A stretch of DNA of 28,606 nucleotides from NCBI GenBank assembly GCA_036676195.1, contig JAKFDK010000076.1:1-28606 (forward strand), written 5' to 3'. Both the position numbers and the translations under genes were made by a program. The notes under the pieces were generated by a model, which saw only the letters and a list, made by a program, of their open reading frames with translations, searched no databases and had not been told where the DNA came from. Origin of the DNA: JAKFDK01 sp036676195 (GTDB lineage: Bacteria; Bacillota; Sulfobacillia; Symbiobacteriales; ZC4RG38). Of this stretch, positions 1-6,883 are shown one piece after another; the first letter of the stretch is position 1, and each line of letters opens with the position of its first letter.

Positions 1-961
1 AGCCCGGGTCGTTGAAGGGGGTCTGCAGGGTCACCAGCCCCTCCTCCATGGCAGCGGACGTGGTGACCGGCTTGAAAATGGAGCCGGGCGAGACGGCGTC
101 AGTTACCAGCCACATGCGCCGGTCCTTCGCTTCGGTGTTGCCGAACTGGTTGGGGTCAAAGGACGGGCGGCTGGTCATGGCGAGGATGCAACCGGTGGGA
201 ACATCCATCACGATCAGGGCGACACGCTTGGATTGCGTGACCGCCTTGGCGCGGTCAGCCGCCTGCTCCAGGATTAACTGCAGGGCCTTGTCGACACAGA
301 GCACCGCCGTGTGGCCGGGCTCCGGCGGCACCACCCGCTTTTCACCACCGGCAATCTCATACCCGCGGGCATCCCGCTCCACTTCAATGCTACCGTTCTT
401 GCCCTTGAGTTCGGTATCATAGTACCATTCCAATCCCTCAAGGCCCTGGTTATCCAGGCCGGCGATGCCCAGTACATGGGCCGCCAGCGTTCCCTCCGGG
501 TAATAGCGCTTGGCTTCAGGTTCCAGATTGATGCCAGGCAGCAGTTTCTGGTCTTTCAGGGTCCGGATCTGCTGGTATTGCTGGTCCGACGCCTTGCGCC
601 TGATATATACATATGATTGGCGTTGCTGGAGCTTCTTCTGAATCTCGGACGCGGGCAGGCCCAGAATCGGCGCCAGCCGGGCGGCTTCCGTCGCGGCATC
701 TTTGACCTCCCTGGGGTTCGCCGATACGGCCCAGGCCGTCTGACTCTCGGCCAGGGGCCGCCCGTGCCGGTCCACAATGGCCCCGCGCGGTGCCCGCACC
801 GGAGCCTCAAAGGCCCGGATGTCCCTGCCCTTTTCGGCCAGTTCCTCACCCTTATAGAACTGCCAGTATGCCAACCGACCCATCAGGCCGAAGATGACGG
901 CGCAAAAAAGAAAAAGGAGGGCAACAATACGTTTGCGTCCGTGAACACCGGGTGCCGGCAA
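1..961 (-). CDS. Class B penicillin-binding protein (FtsI/SpoVD type), C-terminus outside window
   Basis: Septal or sporulation peptidoglycan transpeptidase, 320 codons visible. One membrane segment lies at about residues 12-32, followed by the PBP-dimer start RAPRGAIVDRHGR (56-68) and, near the edge, the active-site motif SIFK with nucleophile Ser294 in the context SPGSIFKPVT. The SxN and KTG motifs and any PASTA domains lie beyond the edge. The start chosen is TTG at 961: an in-frame TGA lies five codons upstream, a G-rich ribosome site sits just before it, and no ATG/GTG occurs before the membrane segment. A 7-bp hairpin (978-998) stands right upstream of the ribosome site. It follows ftsL in the dcw order, so ftsI/pbpB is likely; spoVD cannot be excluded without the C-terminus. 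Confidence 0.93.
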   Translation of the reverse strand, partial: MPAPGVHGRKRIVALLFLFCAVIFGLMGRLAYWQFYKGEELAEKGRDIRAFEAPVRAPRGAIVDRHGRPLAESQTAWAVSANPREVKDAATEAARLAPILGLPASEIQKKLQQRQSYVYIRRKASDQQYQQIRTLKDQKLLPGINLEPEAKRYYPEGTLAAHVLGIAGLDNQGLEGLEWYYDTELKGKNGSIEVERDARGYEIAGGEKRVVPPEPGHTAVLCVDKALQLILEQAADRAKAVTQSKRVALIVMDVPTGCILAMTSRPSFDPNQFGNTEAKDRRMWLVTDAVSPGSIFKPVTTSAAMEEGLVTLQTPFNDPG

Positions 962-1092
962 ACGATCCCCCCCTCAGCTCTGCCCGTGACAGGCAGAGAA
1001 ACTCTTTTCTATTTCGCCTTGCGGCTGGTTTTTCCTACCGTATTATCCGGTGATTTGCTTTTTATGCCGGTTCACCCGGTTGTTTACCGTTT

Positions 1093-1620
1093 CTAAGAAT
1101 GATGGCTCGGTTCGGCCGTGTTGGTGGTCAGGCGAAGAGCAGCCAGGTAGTCGCGGGCCCGGGCCCAAAGAGTCGTCGAGGCCTGGGGCCGGGCCGCCGG
1201 CGCAACGGCCGCCGGTTCCGGCGCGGCGGCCTTGACCGCGCTTGGGTCAACGGTGGCCACCCGGAACTCCAGCGGCTTCTCCATGCCAATTTCCTTGGCC
1301 CGCTGTTCAATGCGGCCAATGCTCCGCAGTTGGGCCGCCCTGGCCTCCAGGGCGTCGTTCACTGACTGCGCCTCGGCCAGTTGCTGCCGGGCTGCCGCCA
1401 CGGTAAAACCGGCCTGGGTGATCTCGGCCTGCCGGTGCACATAATACAGCGCGCCGGACACGACGACGATCCAAAGGGAAGCGAACAGGACAATTTGAAC
1501 AGTCTGTAAAGGCCCCCGGGCGGGGGCACTTGTGACATTGCGAAGCCTGCCCGGTTGCCTGACCGTTGGCCGGTAGGCGGGTACGGCGGTATCCCACTCG
1601 ACTTGACGGGCTGCTTGCAT
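1093..1620 (-). CDS. ftsL: Cell division protein FtsL-like
   Basis: Small bitopic divisome protein, 175 aa. Residues 1-40 are cytoplasmic and rich in Arg/Pro; one membrane segment is at about 41-60 (VQIVLFASLWIVVVSGALYY); a coiled-coil heptad region follows at about 64-100; then comes a short conserved-looking segment, IGRIEQRAKEIGMEKP (101-116), typical of the FtsL/DivIC superfamily. The last ~50 residues are an Ala/Pro-rich tail, longer than in most FtsL proteins. An AGGGGG ribosome site precedes the ATG. It lies 28 nt after rsmH and 131 nt before the PBP gene, the usual position of ftsL. Identification rests on topology and synteny, since FtsL sequences diverge strongly. Confidence 0.88.
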   Translation of the reverse strand: MQAARQVEWDTAVPAYRPTVRQPGRLRNVTSAPARGPLQTVQIVLFASLWIVVVSGALYYVHRQAEITQAGFTVAAARQQLAEAQSVNDALEARAAQLRSIGRIEQRAKEIGMEKPLEFRVATVDPSAVKAAAPEPAAVAPAARPQASTTLWARARDYLAALRLTTNTAEPSHHS

Positions 1621-1648
1621 GGTATGAACCCCCTGTGCATCTCAGAAG

Positions 1649-2584
1649 CTAAAGCCTTTCCGCCACACGCAGTTTGCTACTACGCGCCCGCGGGTTCTGA
1701 TCTTCTTCGGCTGGAGAAGGCACCCGGGGCTGCTTGCCCACCAGGCGCAATTCCGGTTGCCGGCCGCAGACACAAACGGGAATTTGGGGCGGGCAGATGC
1801 AGCCCTTGGCCCGCCGGACAAACTCCTGCTTCACGATGCGGTCTTCGAGGGAGTGAAAGGTGATCACTGCCACCCTCCCACCACAGATCAAAGAACCAAT
1901 GGCCGCCGCCAGCCCCTGCTCCAGGGCACCCAGCTCATCGTTGACAGCGATGCGCAGGGCCTGGAAGGTACGACGGGCCGGATGTTGCTGTTCACGCCTG
2001 GCCGCAGCCGGCATGGCCTGTCTGATCAGGTCCACCAGTGCGCCGGTCGTTTGAATCGGCGCCTGCTGCCGCACCCGGGCAATCAGCCGGGCGATCCGGC
2101 GGGAGTGACGCTCCTCGCCATACTCCCACAGGACACGGGCCAGTTCGGCCTCGTCCAGGCTGTTGACCAGGTCGCCGGCGGTTACCGGCGCGTCGGGATT
2201 CATGCGCATATCCAGAGGGGCATCTTCACGATAGGTAAAGCCACGCTGGGGAACATCCAACTGGTGGCTGGAAACGCCCAGGTCCATCAGGATGCCGTGC
2301 ACAGGCCCGACACCCAACTCGTGTAATACATCGTTGAGACTGGAAAAGTTTGCCCGGACCAGCGTGACCCGGTCGCCAAAGCAGGCAAGCCGTTCCCCGG
2401 CCGCCCGCAGAGCGTGCGGATCCTGATCCAGACCAATCAGCCGCCCCTGCGGCCCCAGCCGGCGGGCGATCTCGAAGCTATGGCCGCCCCCGCCGGTGGT
2501 GCAGTCTACATAGATACCGTCCGGACGGATATTGAGCCCGTCCAGACACTCATTCAGCAGCACAGGTACGTGGTGGAAATCCAC
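1649..2584 (-). CDS. rsmH: 16S rRNA (cytosine1402-N4)-methyltransferase RsmH (MraW)
   Basis: S-adenosylmethionine-dependent methyltransferase acting on 16S rRNA C1402, 311 aa, normal length for the family. Visible motifs: HVPVLLNECL near the N-terminus, the SAM-binding DCTTGGGGHS (27-36), LIGLDQD, ILMDLGVSSHQLD, and FHSLEDRIVKQEF near the C-terminus. The open frame extends upstream, but the start chosen is GTG at 2584 because AAAGGAG lies directly before it and the product then starts VDFHHVPVLL as in homologues. A G/C-rich hairpin (7-bp stem, 2606-2623) sits just upstream of the ribosome site in the 113-nt gap after mraZ. Confidence 0.96.
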   Translation of the reverse strand: MDFHHVPVLLNECLDGLNIRPDGIYVDCTTGGGGHSFEIARRLGPQGRLIGLDQDPHALRAAGERLACFGDRVTLVRANFSSLNDVLHELGVGPVHGILMDLGVSSHQLDVPQRGFTYREDAPLDMRMNPDAPVTAGDLVNSLDEAELARVLWEYGEERHSRRIARLIARVRQQAPIQTTGALVDLIRQAMPAAARREQQHPARRTFQALRIAVNDELGALEQGLAAAIGSLICGGRVAVITFHSLEDRIVKQEFVRRAKGCICPPQIPVCVCGRQPELRLVGKQPRVPSPAEEDQNPRARSSKLRVAERL

Positions 2585-2697
2585 GGGGCCACTCCTTTCA
2601 GAGCGGGGGGCGCTGCCGCCCCCATGTACGGTCGGCCGGCGCAACCCATCCGCCCCCTCGCGGTACAGGTCGTGCCATCCTGACCGGGCTGAACGCC

Positions 2698-3135
2698 CTA
2701 CAGGTTGAAGTCGCCAATCTCGCCGGTGATGGCCTCGTATCCCTTTTCGGCCTGCCGTTGATTGTAGGCTTCCCATTCGGGCTTGGACCAAATTTCAACC
2801 CGACTGCCAACCCCAACCACCACCGCGTCTTTTTCCAGCCGTGCGTGTTCGCGCAGGTTTTCCGGGACGACAATGCGGCCCTGGGCATCCACCTCGCACT
2901 CGTTTGCACCGGCGAGGAAGAAGCGGACCGTTGCCCGAGCATTGGGGTTGGTTACGGGCAGAGCCCGCAACCTGGCCTCAAAGCTCTCCCACTCTGACGG
3001 CGGAAACACCCACAGGCAGTTATCCAGACCCTTGGTGGCCACGAACCGGTCGCCCAGTCCGTCCCGGAACTTCACAGGTATGGCCAGGCGCGCCTTGGCG
3101 TCCACCGTGTGGCGGTATTCGCCCATAAATGCCAC
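2698..3135 (-). CDS. mraZ: Transcriptional regulator MraZ
   Basis: DNA-binding regulator heading the division/cell-wall cluster, 145 aa. It has two tandem AbrB-like halves, each with the family signature: DAKARLAIPVKFR near the N-terminus and DAQGRIVVPENLR in the second half. The product starts VAFMGEYRH, close to the MFMGEY start usual for the family. GTG at 3135 is preferred because GGGGGTGA lies about 7 nt upstream; a second GTG at 3144 overlaps that ribosome site. MraZ is known to bind its own promoter at short direct repeats, and such repeats are visible upstream at 3185-3210, so autoregulation is likely. Confidence 0.95.
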   Translation of the reverse strand: MAFMGEYRHTVDAKARLAIPVKFRDGLGDRFVATKGLDNCLWVFPPSEWESFEARLRALPVTNPNARATVRFFLAGANECEVDAQGRIVVPENLREHARLEKDAVVVGVGSRVEIWSKPEWEAYNQRQAEKGYEAITGEIGDFNL

Positions 3136-3184
3136 GCCTGTCACCCCCGCTCTGTTCCGGACCTCCCCGTGTTATGGGATCAGT

Positions 3185-3210
3185 CCCCACTCATCACCAC
3201 TGATCCCCAC
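3185..3210 (-). promoter_or_regulatory. Three MraZ boxes upstream of mraZ
   Basis: Read on the minus strand, three hexamers GTGGGG, GTGGTG and GTGGGG occur as direct repeats separated by 4-nt spacers (ATCA, ATGA), a 10-bp period. This matches the known arrangement of MraZ-binding boxes. They lie 50-75 nt upstream of the mraZ start. A TAATAC hexamer just upstream could be a -10 element, but I see no convincing -35. Confidence 0.8.
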
Positions 3211-3317
3211 GTATTACGGAGAATTTGCTTCTGGGAGTGATTTTCCTGCTAGCTTTTGCTGTTTATTTTTTAAAACAATTGGACCTCGTCCGATTCCTGT
3301 GCTCTGCGTCAACATTG

Positions 3318-3351
3318 CGTTGGCGGGCGCCCGGCTGGGCGCCCGCCAACG
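3318..3351 (-). terminator. Strong 15-bp hairpin behind the 3354-3962 gene
   Basis: A perfect inverted repeat with 15-bp arms and a 4-nt loop (3333-3336) begins 3 nt after the stop codon of the minus-strand gene. It would separate that gene from mraZ. No T-run follows, so rho-independent termination is likely but not canonical; a 3'-end stabilising hairpin is the alternative. Confidence 0.65.
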
Positions 3352-3353
3352 GA

Positions 3354-3962
3354 TCAGGCCTTCTTTTCGGTCGCTTCCGCCTTTTCAGCCCGCCGCTCGC
3401 CCGCCTTTTTCGCCATGGCGTCCAGCCCCACGGCCAGGGACAAGACCAGGCAGGGGCCGGTGGGCAGGTCGTCCCGGCGAGATACCGTCACCGTCCATTC
3501 ATCGCCTGCGGGCATCTCCAGTTGCCGGGAGCGCAGGAGTCCGGCGATGCTGAACCGGGCCCAACTATGGCCGGTCGACCAGTACACCGAAACTGGTTCA
3601 ATGCCGGGCATGCTGCGGGTGAACACGAACACCTCCCGCGTCTGGCGGTTCAGCCCCAGCCAGACGGCTTCCGGCTTGCCGTGGCCGCCGTTATCCAGGG
3701 CGACCTGGCTCAAGCTCAGCGCCGCCAGCTTCCAGAGCCGGACCTCGCCCGGCGACACAAGGGTGGCCTCTTGCCCCCGCTTGATCCGGCTGTCATGGGC
3801 TGTATGATGGTAAAGTTCAATGCCAAGGCTGGCCAGCGTATCCGACAGGTTCCCCTCCGCCAGTTCCGGCTGGGCGGCGGCAGCGATATTGTCCGGAGTC
3901 TGCGGGACCTGCGGAGCCTGGGCGGAACTGGAGCCGGTATCCTCGGTGGGCAATCGAATCAT
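3354..3962 (-). CDS. Hypothetical protein, unrecognised
   Basis: A 202-aa soluble protein without signal peptide or membrane segment. The first ~35 residues are low-complexity (Ser/Gln/Pro/Ala) and the last ~20 are a charged Lys/Glu/Ala tail (KKAGERRAEKAEATEKKA). The middle has beta-rich character with several Trp residues (VRLWKLAALS, VSVYWSTGHSWARFSI). I recognise no family. AAGGAGG abuts the ATG at 3962, which is too close; the in-frame TTG three codons later (3953) has better spacing and may be the true start. It is monocistronic on the minus strand with a hairpin directly behind it. Codon use resembles the flanking dcw genes, so it is probably a real, resident gene. Confidence 0.75.
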   Translation of the reverse strand: MIRLPTEDTGSSSAQAPQVPQTPDNIAAAAQPELAEGNLSDTLASLGIELYHHTAHDSRIKRGQEATLVSPGEVRLWKLAALSLSQVALDNGGHGKPEAVWLGLNRQTREVFVFTRSMPGIEPVSVYWSTGHSWARFSIAGLLRSRQLEMPAGDEWTVTVSRRDDLPTGPCLVLSLAVGLDAMAKKAGERRAEKAEATEKKA

Positions 3963-4626
3963 CCTCCTTCCGGCCCGGTCTGTCCCGAGCCGGCCTGATT
4001 AGTCCTGGCGGCGACAACTTTTTCATGCCGGTCACCAGTCCACGGAGGTACTTCTATATATACCCAAATAGTTCCTGCTTTTTCCTGTTGAAATATTTAT
4101 TTTCTTTTTGTGAGGTCGCGCTGCTTAGAACCGGGTTAACCACGCCGGAGACGCCGGTTGGCAATTTTTTCTGCAAGTCCAGGTACTAAGCTTAAAGTTT
4201 TTGCCGAACGCGCCCCTTTTTGCGGTTTCAAGGGGCGATTTCCGGCCAAATCAGCCCGGGTTGCTACCCCTGGGAGTATCCAACAGACCTGATCAGGCGC
4301 TGCTCGTCAGATTTTTTTGGGCCAGATTGGGCTGGTGCCCTTAACTTTCTGCTGAGCGTCCCGAATTTAGGGGGTGTGGAGGGCAGGAGCCAGGCACCGG
4401 CAACGCTCCCCCCAGGCCCCATTTAATGAGTAGGGCACCAGTCCCAAATATCCACATACTGGGGATTGTCGCCAGCAGCAACATTCCGAGGTCAGCCCCC
4501 GTTCAGAGATGGCGGCAACTTAAACTGAACCTGCACCCCCATACACTTGCTGGCCGATGACTCATGATTCGGGCATGGGCGCTAAGGGATTTGTTCCGGT
4601 GAGCACCATGTAGGGTGGGCTTGCCG
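3963..4626. other. 660-bp gap without a recognisable gene
   Basis: No ORF here looks coding. The part next to the 3354-3962 gene is AT-rich (4050-4130) and on the minus strand holds a TATATA run at about 4055-4062 that could be its -10 region; no clear -35 is visible. At 4211-4237 there is an 8-bp inverted repeat (CGCCCCTT and AAGGGGCG, 11-nt loop). The remainder up to the MFS remnant shows no structure I can name. Confidence 0.5.
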
Positions 4627-5127
4627 TCATGATGCCTGTGCGGCGGACGGAGTCTGGATATCACGATACTCGGGCACGAACAGGGCGGCAAAACCCACAA
4701 ACGTCATCAGAACGCCGGCCATGCCCATGATGGCGACAGCCGACAACCTGTCCGCCAGGCCGCCCGCCAGCATCATGCCCAGAGGCGTCACCGCGGTTGT
4801 CACCGTGCGGGTGACGCTGATCACGCGCCCCTGGAGGTAACTCGGTACCAATGTCTGCAGGCCCGTGCGGAACAGAACGACGGGCCATGCCATGAAAAAC
4901 CCGGTCAGTCCGCTTGCAACCGTAGTGAGAAAGAGTGTTGGGCTGACGCCCACCAGGGCCTGGGCGATGCCAGCGATGAGCATGCCGAGCGCACCCAGGT
5001 ACCCTATCTGCCGGAGGGCCGACCGCTTGCTGGCATAACCCAGCGTGAGGGCTCCCGCCGAATTGCCGAATGCGACCAGCGCCGACATCCAGCCAAAGCC
5101 CCGGGCCCCGCGGCCGGGTATCCAGCC
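4627..5127 (-). pseudogene. C-terminal remnant of an MFS transporter
   Basis: About 165 residues with five or six membrane helices: GFGWMSALVAFGNSAGALTL, a helix ending in GVSPTLFLTTVASGLTGFF, PLGMMLAGGLADRLSA and AIMGMAGVLMTFVGFAALFV. The loop TLVPSYLQGRVISVTR resembles the VP...RGRV segment of MFS_3/EntS-like drug exporters. The natural stop is present. Upstream of about 5127 the frame continues, but the peptide is no longer transporter-like, and the opposite strand there encodes a piece of another transporter. The N-terminal half is therefore missing and this is a truncated gene. Confidence 0.8.
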
Positions 5128-5128
5128 C

Positions 5129-5376
5129 GCCTGCTCATGTGCTTCTTTCTCTGGAAGGTGCTTGCAAATAATGGCGTGATTCAGGGATACGGCTTCAAAG
5201 ACCTTCTCACGTACTACCTGCTGGCCTACTTCCTGACGCAGATGTATGCATTCAAGCGCATGGCCAGGGATATCAAACTGGAGATTTACAGTGGCGATCT
5301 GGTCGTCTTCCTGGCCCGGGGGGTTCCGCACTGGGCGGCCTGGGTCGGCAGGTTTCTGGCCACCGCCTGTGGGTTG
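5129..5376 (+). pseudogene. Internal fragment of an ABC-2 type permease
   Basis: About 80 residues of an ABC-2 family membrane protein: LLMCFFLWKVLANNG, then GYGFKDLLTYYLLAYFL, then IYSGDLVVFLARGVPHWAAW. The order (helix, a short GYxxxDLLTYYLL segment, then a conserved xxGxLxxxLxRP-like stretch) is that of the COG4587/COG3694 permeases. Neither the protein's N-terminus nor the C-terminal four helices are present. It is joined head-to-head with the MFS remnant and then runs in frame into unrelated sequence at about 5377, so it is the product of a rearrangement. Confidence 0.65.
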
Positions 5377-5780
5377 CACTGGGCCATCCGCTTTGCCGCT
5401 GCCAACCGGACGATTCTGGCGGCTCGGGGCCTGCAGTTTCTCTCAACCGCCATTGGAAAGCTCACGGTCCTGCCGCTTTCCGACTGCGTTCATTCGGCCA
5501 TTACCGTGATGGATCATGGCGGCGCTGCCCGCTACCGGCACCAGAGCGGTACCCAGGCACTGGAACCGACCGGTGTGACCGCCTTTGTGGCCGGGACTCC
5601 CAGCGGGCAGGGCTTTCTGGTGCAGGCAGGCGAAAACCTGATGACGGCTTACGGTACGATCAGCCATGGCAGTGGTCCCGGAACCGGTGGGACCCGGCGC
5701 ACACGCTGCAACTGCTGGAGCAGGCCCGACTGGCCATCTCGGTGGCGCGCACCTGCCCGCTGGCTGTGATCAAGTTCTGA
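5377..5780 (+). pseudogene. C-terminal fragment of an unrecognised protein, frameshifted
   Basis: In frame with the permease piece, the sequence continues as a soluble, Ala/Gly-rich peptide with the segments AARGLQFLSTAIGKLTVLPL, SAITVMDHGGAARYRHQSGT, EPTGVTAFVAGTPSGQGFLV and AGENLMTAYGTI. After a frameshift near 5670, a second plus frame continues plausibly (WDPAHTLQLLEQARLAISVA, then RTCPLAVIKF) to the TGA at 5778. The end looks like a genuine C-terminus. I do not recognise the family. It is directly followed by a degenerate copy of the dispersed repeat. Confidence 0.45.
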
Positions 5781-5786
5781 CGCGCG

Positions 5787-5852
5787 CAAACGGCCCGCCA
5801 CCCTTCGACAAGGTTGGCAGGTCGTGGCGTGCTGCAGGCCAGTGGGAGTCCG
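5787..5852 (+). repeat. Degenerate hairpin copy (G) of the dispersed repeat
   Basis: Matches the first ~30 bases of the repeat hairpin (CGGCCCGCCACCCTTCGACA at 5791-5810). The right arm is eroded (TGGCAGGTCG), and a shortened version of the segment leading to the ribosome site follows (GGCCAGTGG at 5837-5845). The small ORF is absent. It lies 6 nt behind the stop of a plus-strand gene fragment, the same position as the intact copies E, B and C. Confidence 0.75.
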
Positions 5853-5913
5853 GTTTTGCTGCTGCCGGGCCGCCGTAAGAACACACAGGGCACGGAAGCA
5901 GGTCGCGGGCGCC

Positions 5914-6859
5914 TTACCTGACCCGCCTCCACCTGCCCTCTACGAATCGGTATTCGTGAATCTCTTCCCTGACCTGAGCTTCTGATTTTGGCACCGGCCT
6001 GTCATACCGGCCCCTTTCGATGGCCGTGAAACCGAACGCCCCGGCGACGACGTAATCTTGGGTAAAGGCAAAATAGGCATTCTTGGATTCGGCATGGACG
6101 GGAAACTCGGTGTAGGACACCATTACAAATAGGTAATGTTTCAACAGGCACTCTACCTGTGACCAGGGAATGAATCCTGTGAAGGTGACTCCCCAGTAAT
6201 CGGGCTGGCTACTGGTCACCAGGCTAGCTGCCCGGGCCGCTTCCGCATCGTCAGTGCCAATCATGAACCGCTGCTGATCCTCCCAAAGCCGACGGTATGT
6301 GTGGCCAAATGCACGCACATAGCGTCTGTAGGAGGGGTACTTGTAGGTATACTCCTCAAGGCCCAAGCCTGGCCCACCTCGCTCCATCTCTGAATACCTG
6401 CCGTTCATAGACATCGTGGACCCAACCACGGCTATCCACAAAGATGGCCCTAGTGCCAGCAGGCATATCAATGCCTTCAATAACTGCTACCAGCCATTCC
6501 GGGATCGTGACCGGTCCGAAATAGGCCAGCACGCCATTTCCGGACGAGGGAAAGTCAAACTGGTAATTTCTGCCGCCAAACCGCTGGTGAAACGGTATTT
6601 CCAATTGAGTTTCCAGGTCACCCAACTGGTGCACAGGCGAGGAGAAAACGGCGATCAGGTCGTCCTCGTCACCGTACCCATGCGGTGCCACGGAATCCAG
6701 CACCAGCCGTTCCCGGTAATCGCGTGAGGTGCGTGCACCCGGCACAAAGGGACTGAAAGTAACATGACCAAAGTACGCTGAGGTCGCCGGCCTCCCGTTG
6801 GGCAATGTTCCGCCATTGACAATAGCATAGCCGATGTCTGCTTTCATGGCCTTGAGCAT
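5914..6859 (-). pseudogene. Distal part of the secreted transglutaminase-like gene, or a separate gene, with a frameshift
   Basis: Two overlapping minus frames form one plausible protein of about 310 aa. The first (6859 to 6356) contains RPATSAYFGHVTFSPFVPG, VAPHGYGDEDDLIAVFSSPV and GTRAIFVDSRGWVHDVYERQ. It hits a stop, and the second frame then carries on from about 6370 (EEYTYKYPSYRRYVRAFGHT to HEYRFVEGRWRRVR), so one frameshift near 6365 is likely. I recognise no family. The first frame is the same frame as the upstream transglutaminase-like gene, separated only by a TAG (6884-6886), and neither ATG (6859, 6847) has a ribosome site. It may therefore be the end of one very long broken gene. 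Confidence 0.55.
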
Positions 6860-6883
6860 GTATGCATCAGGCGTGCTGGGGAT

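Noticed and set aside
2585..2791. N-terminal extension of RsmH to 2791
   Set aside because: The extension translates the mraZ end and the hairpin region and has no homologous character; GTG 2584 has the ribosome site and the family N-terminus.
4130..4180. Possible terminator before the T-run at about 4166-4171
   Set aside because: Only a 4-bp CCGG/CCGG stem can be drawn; too weak to call.
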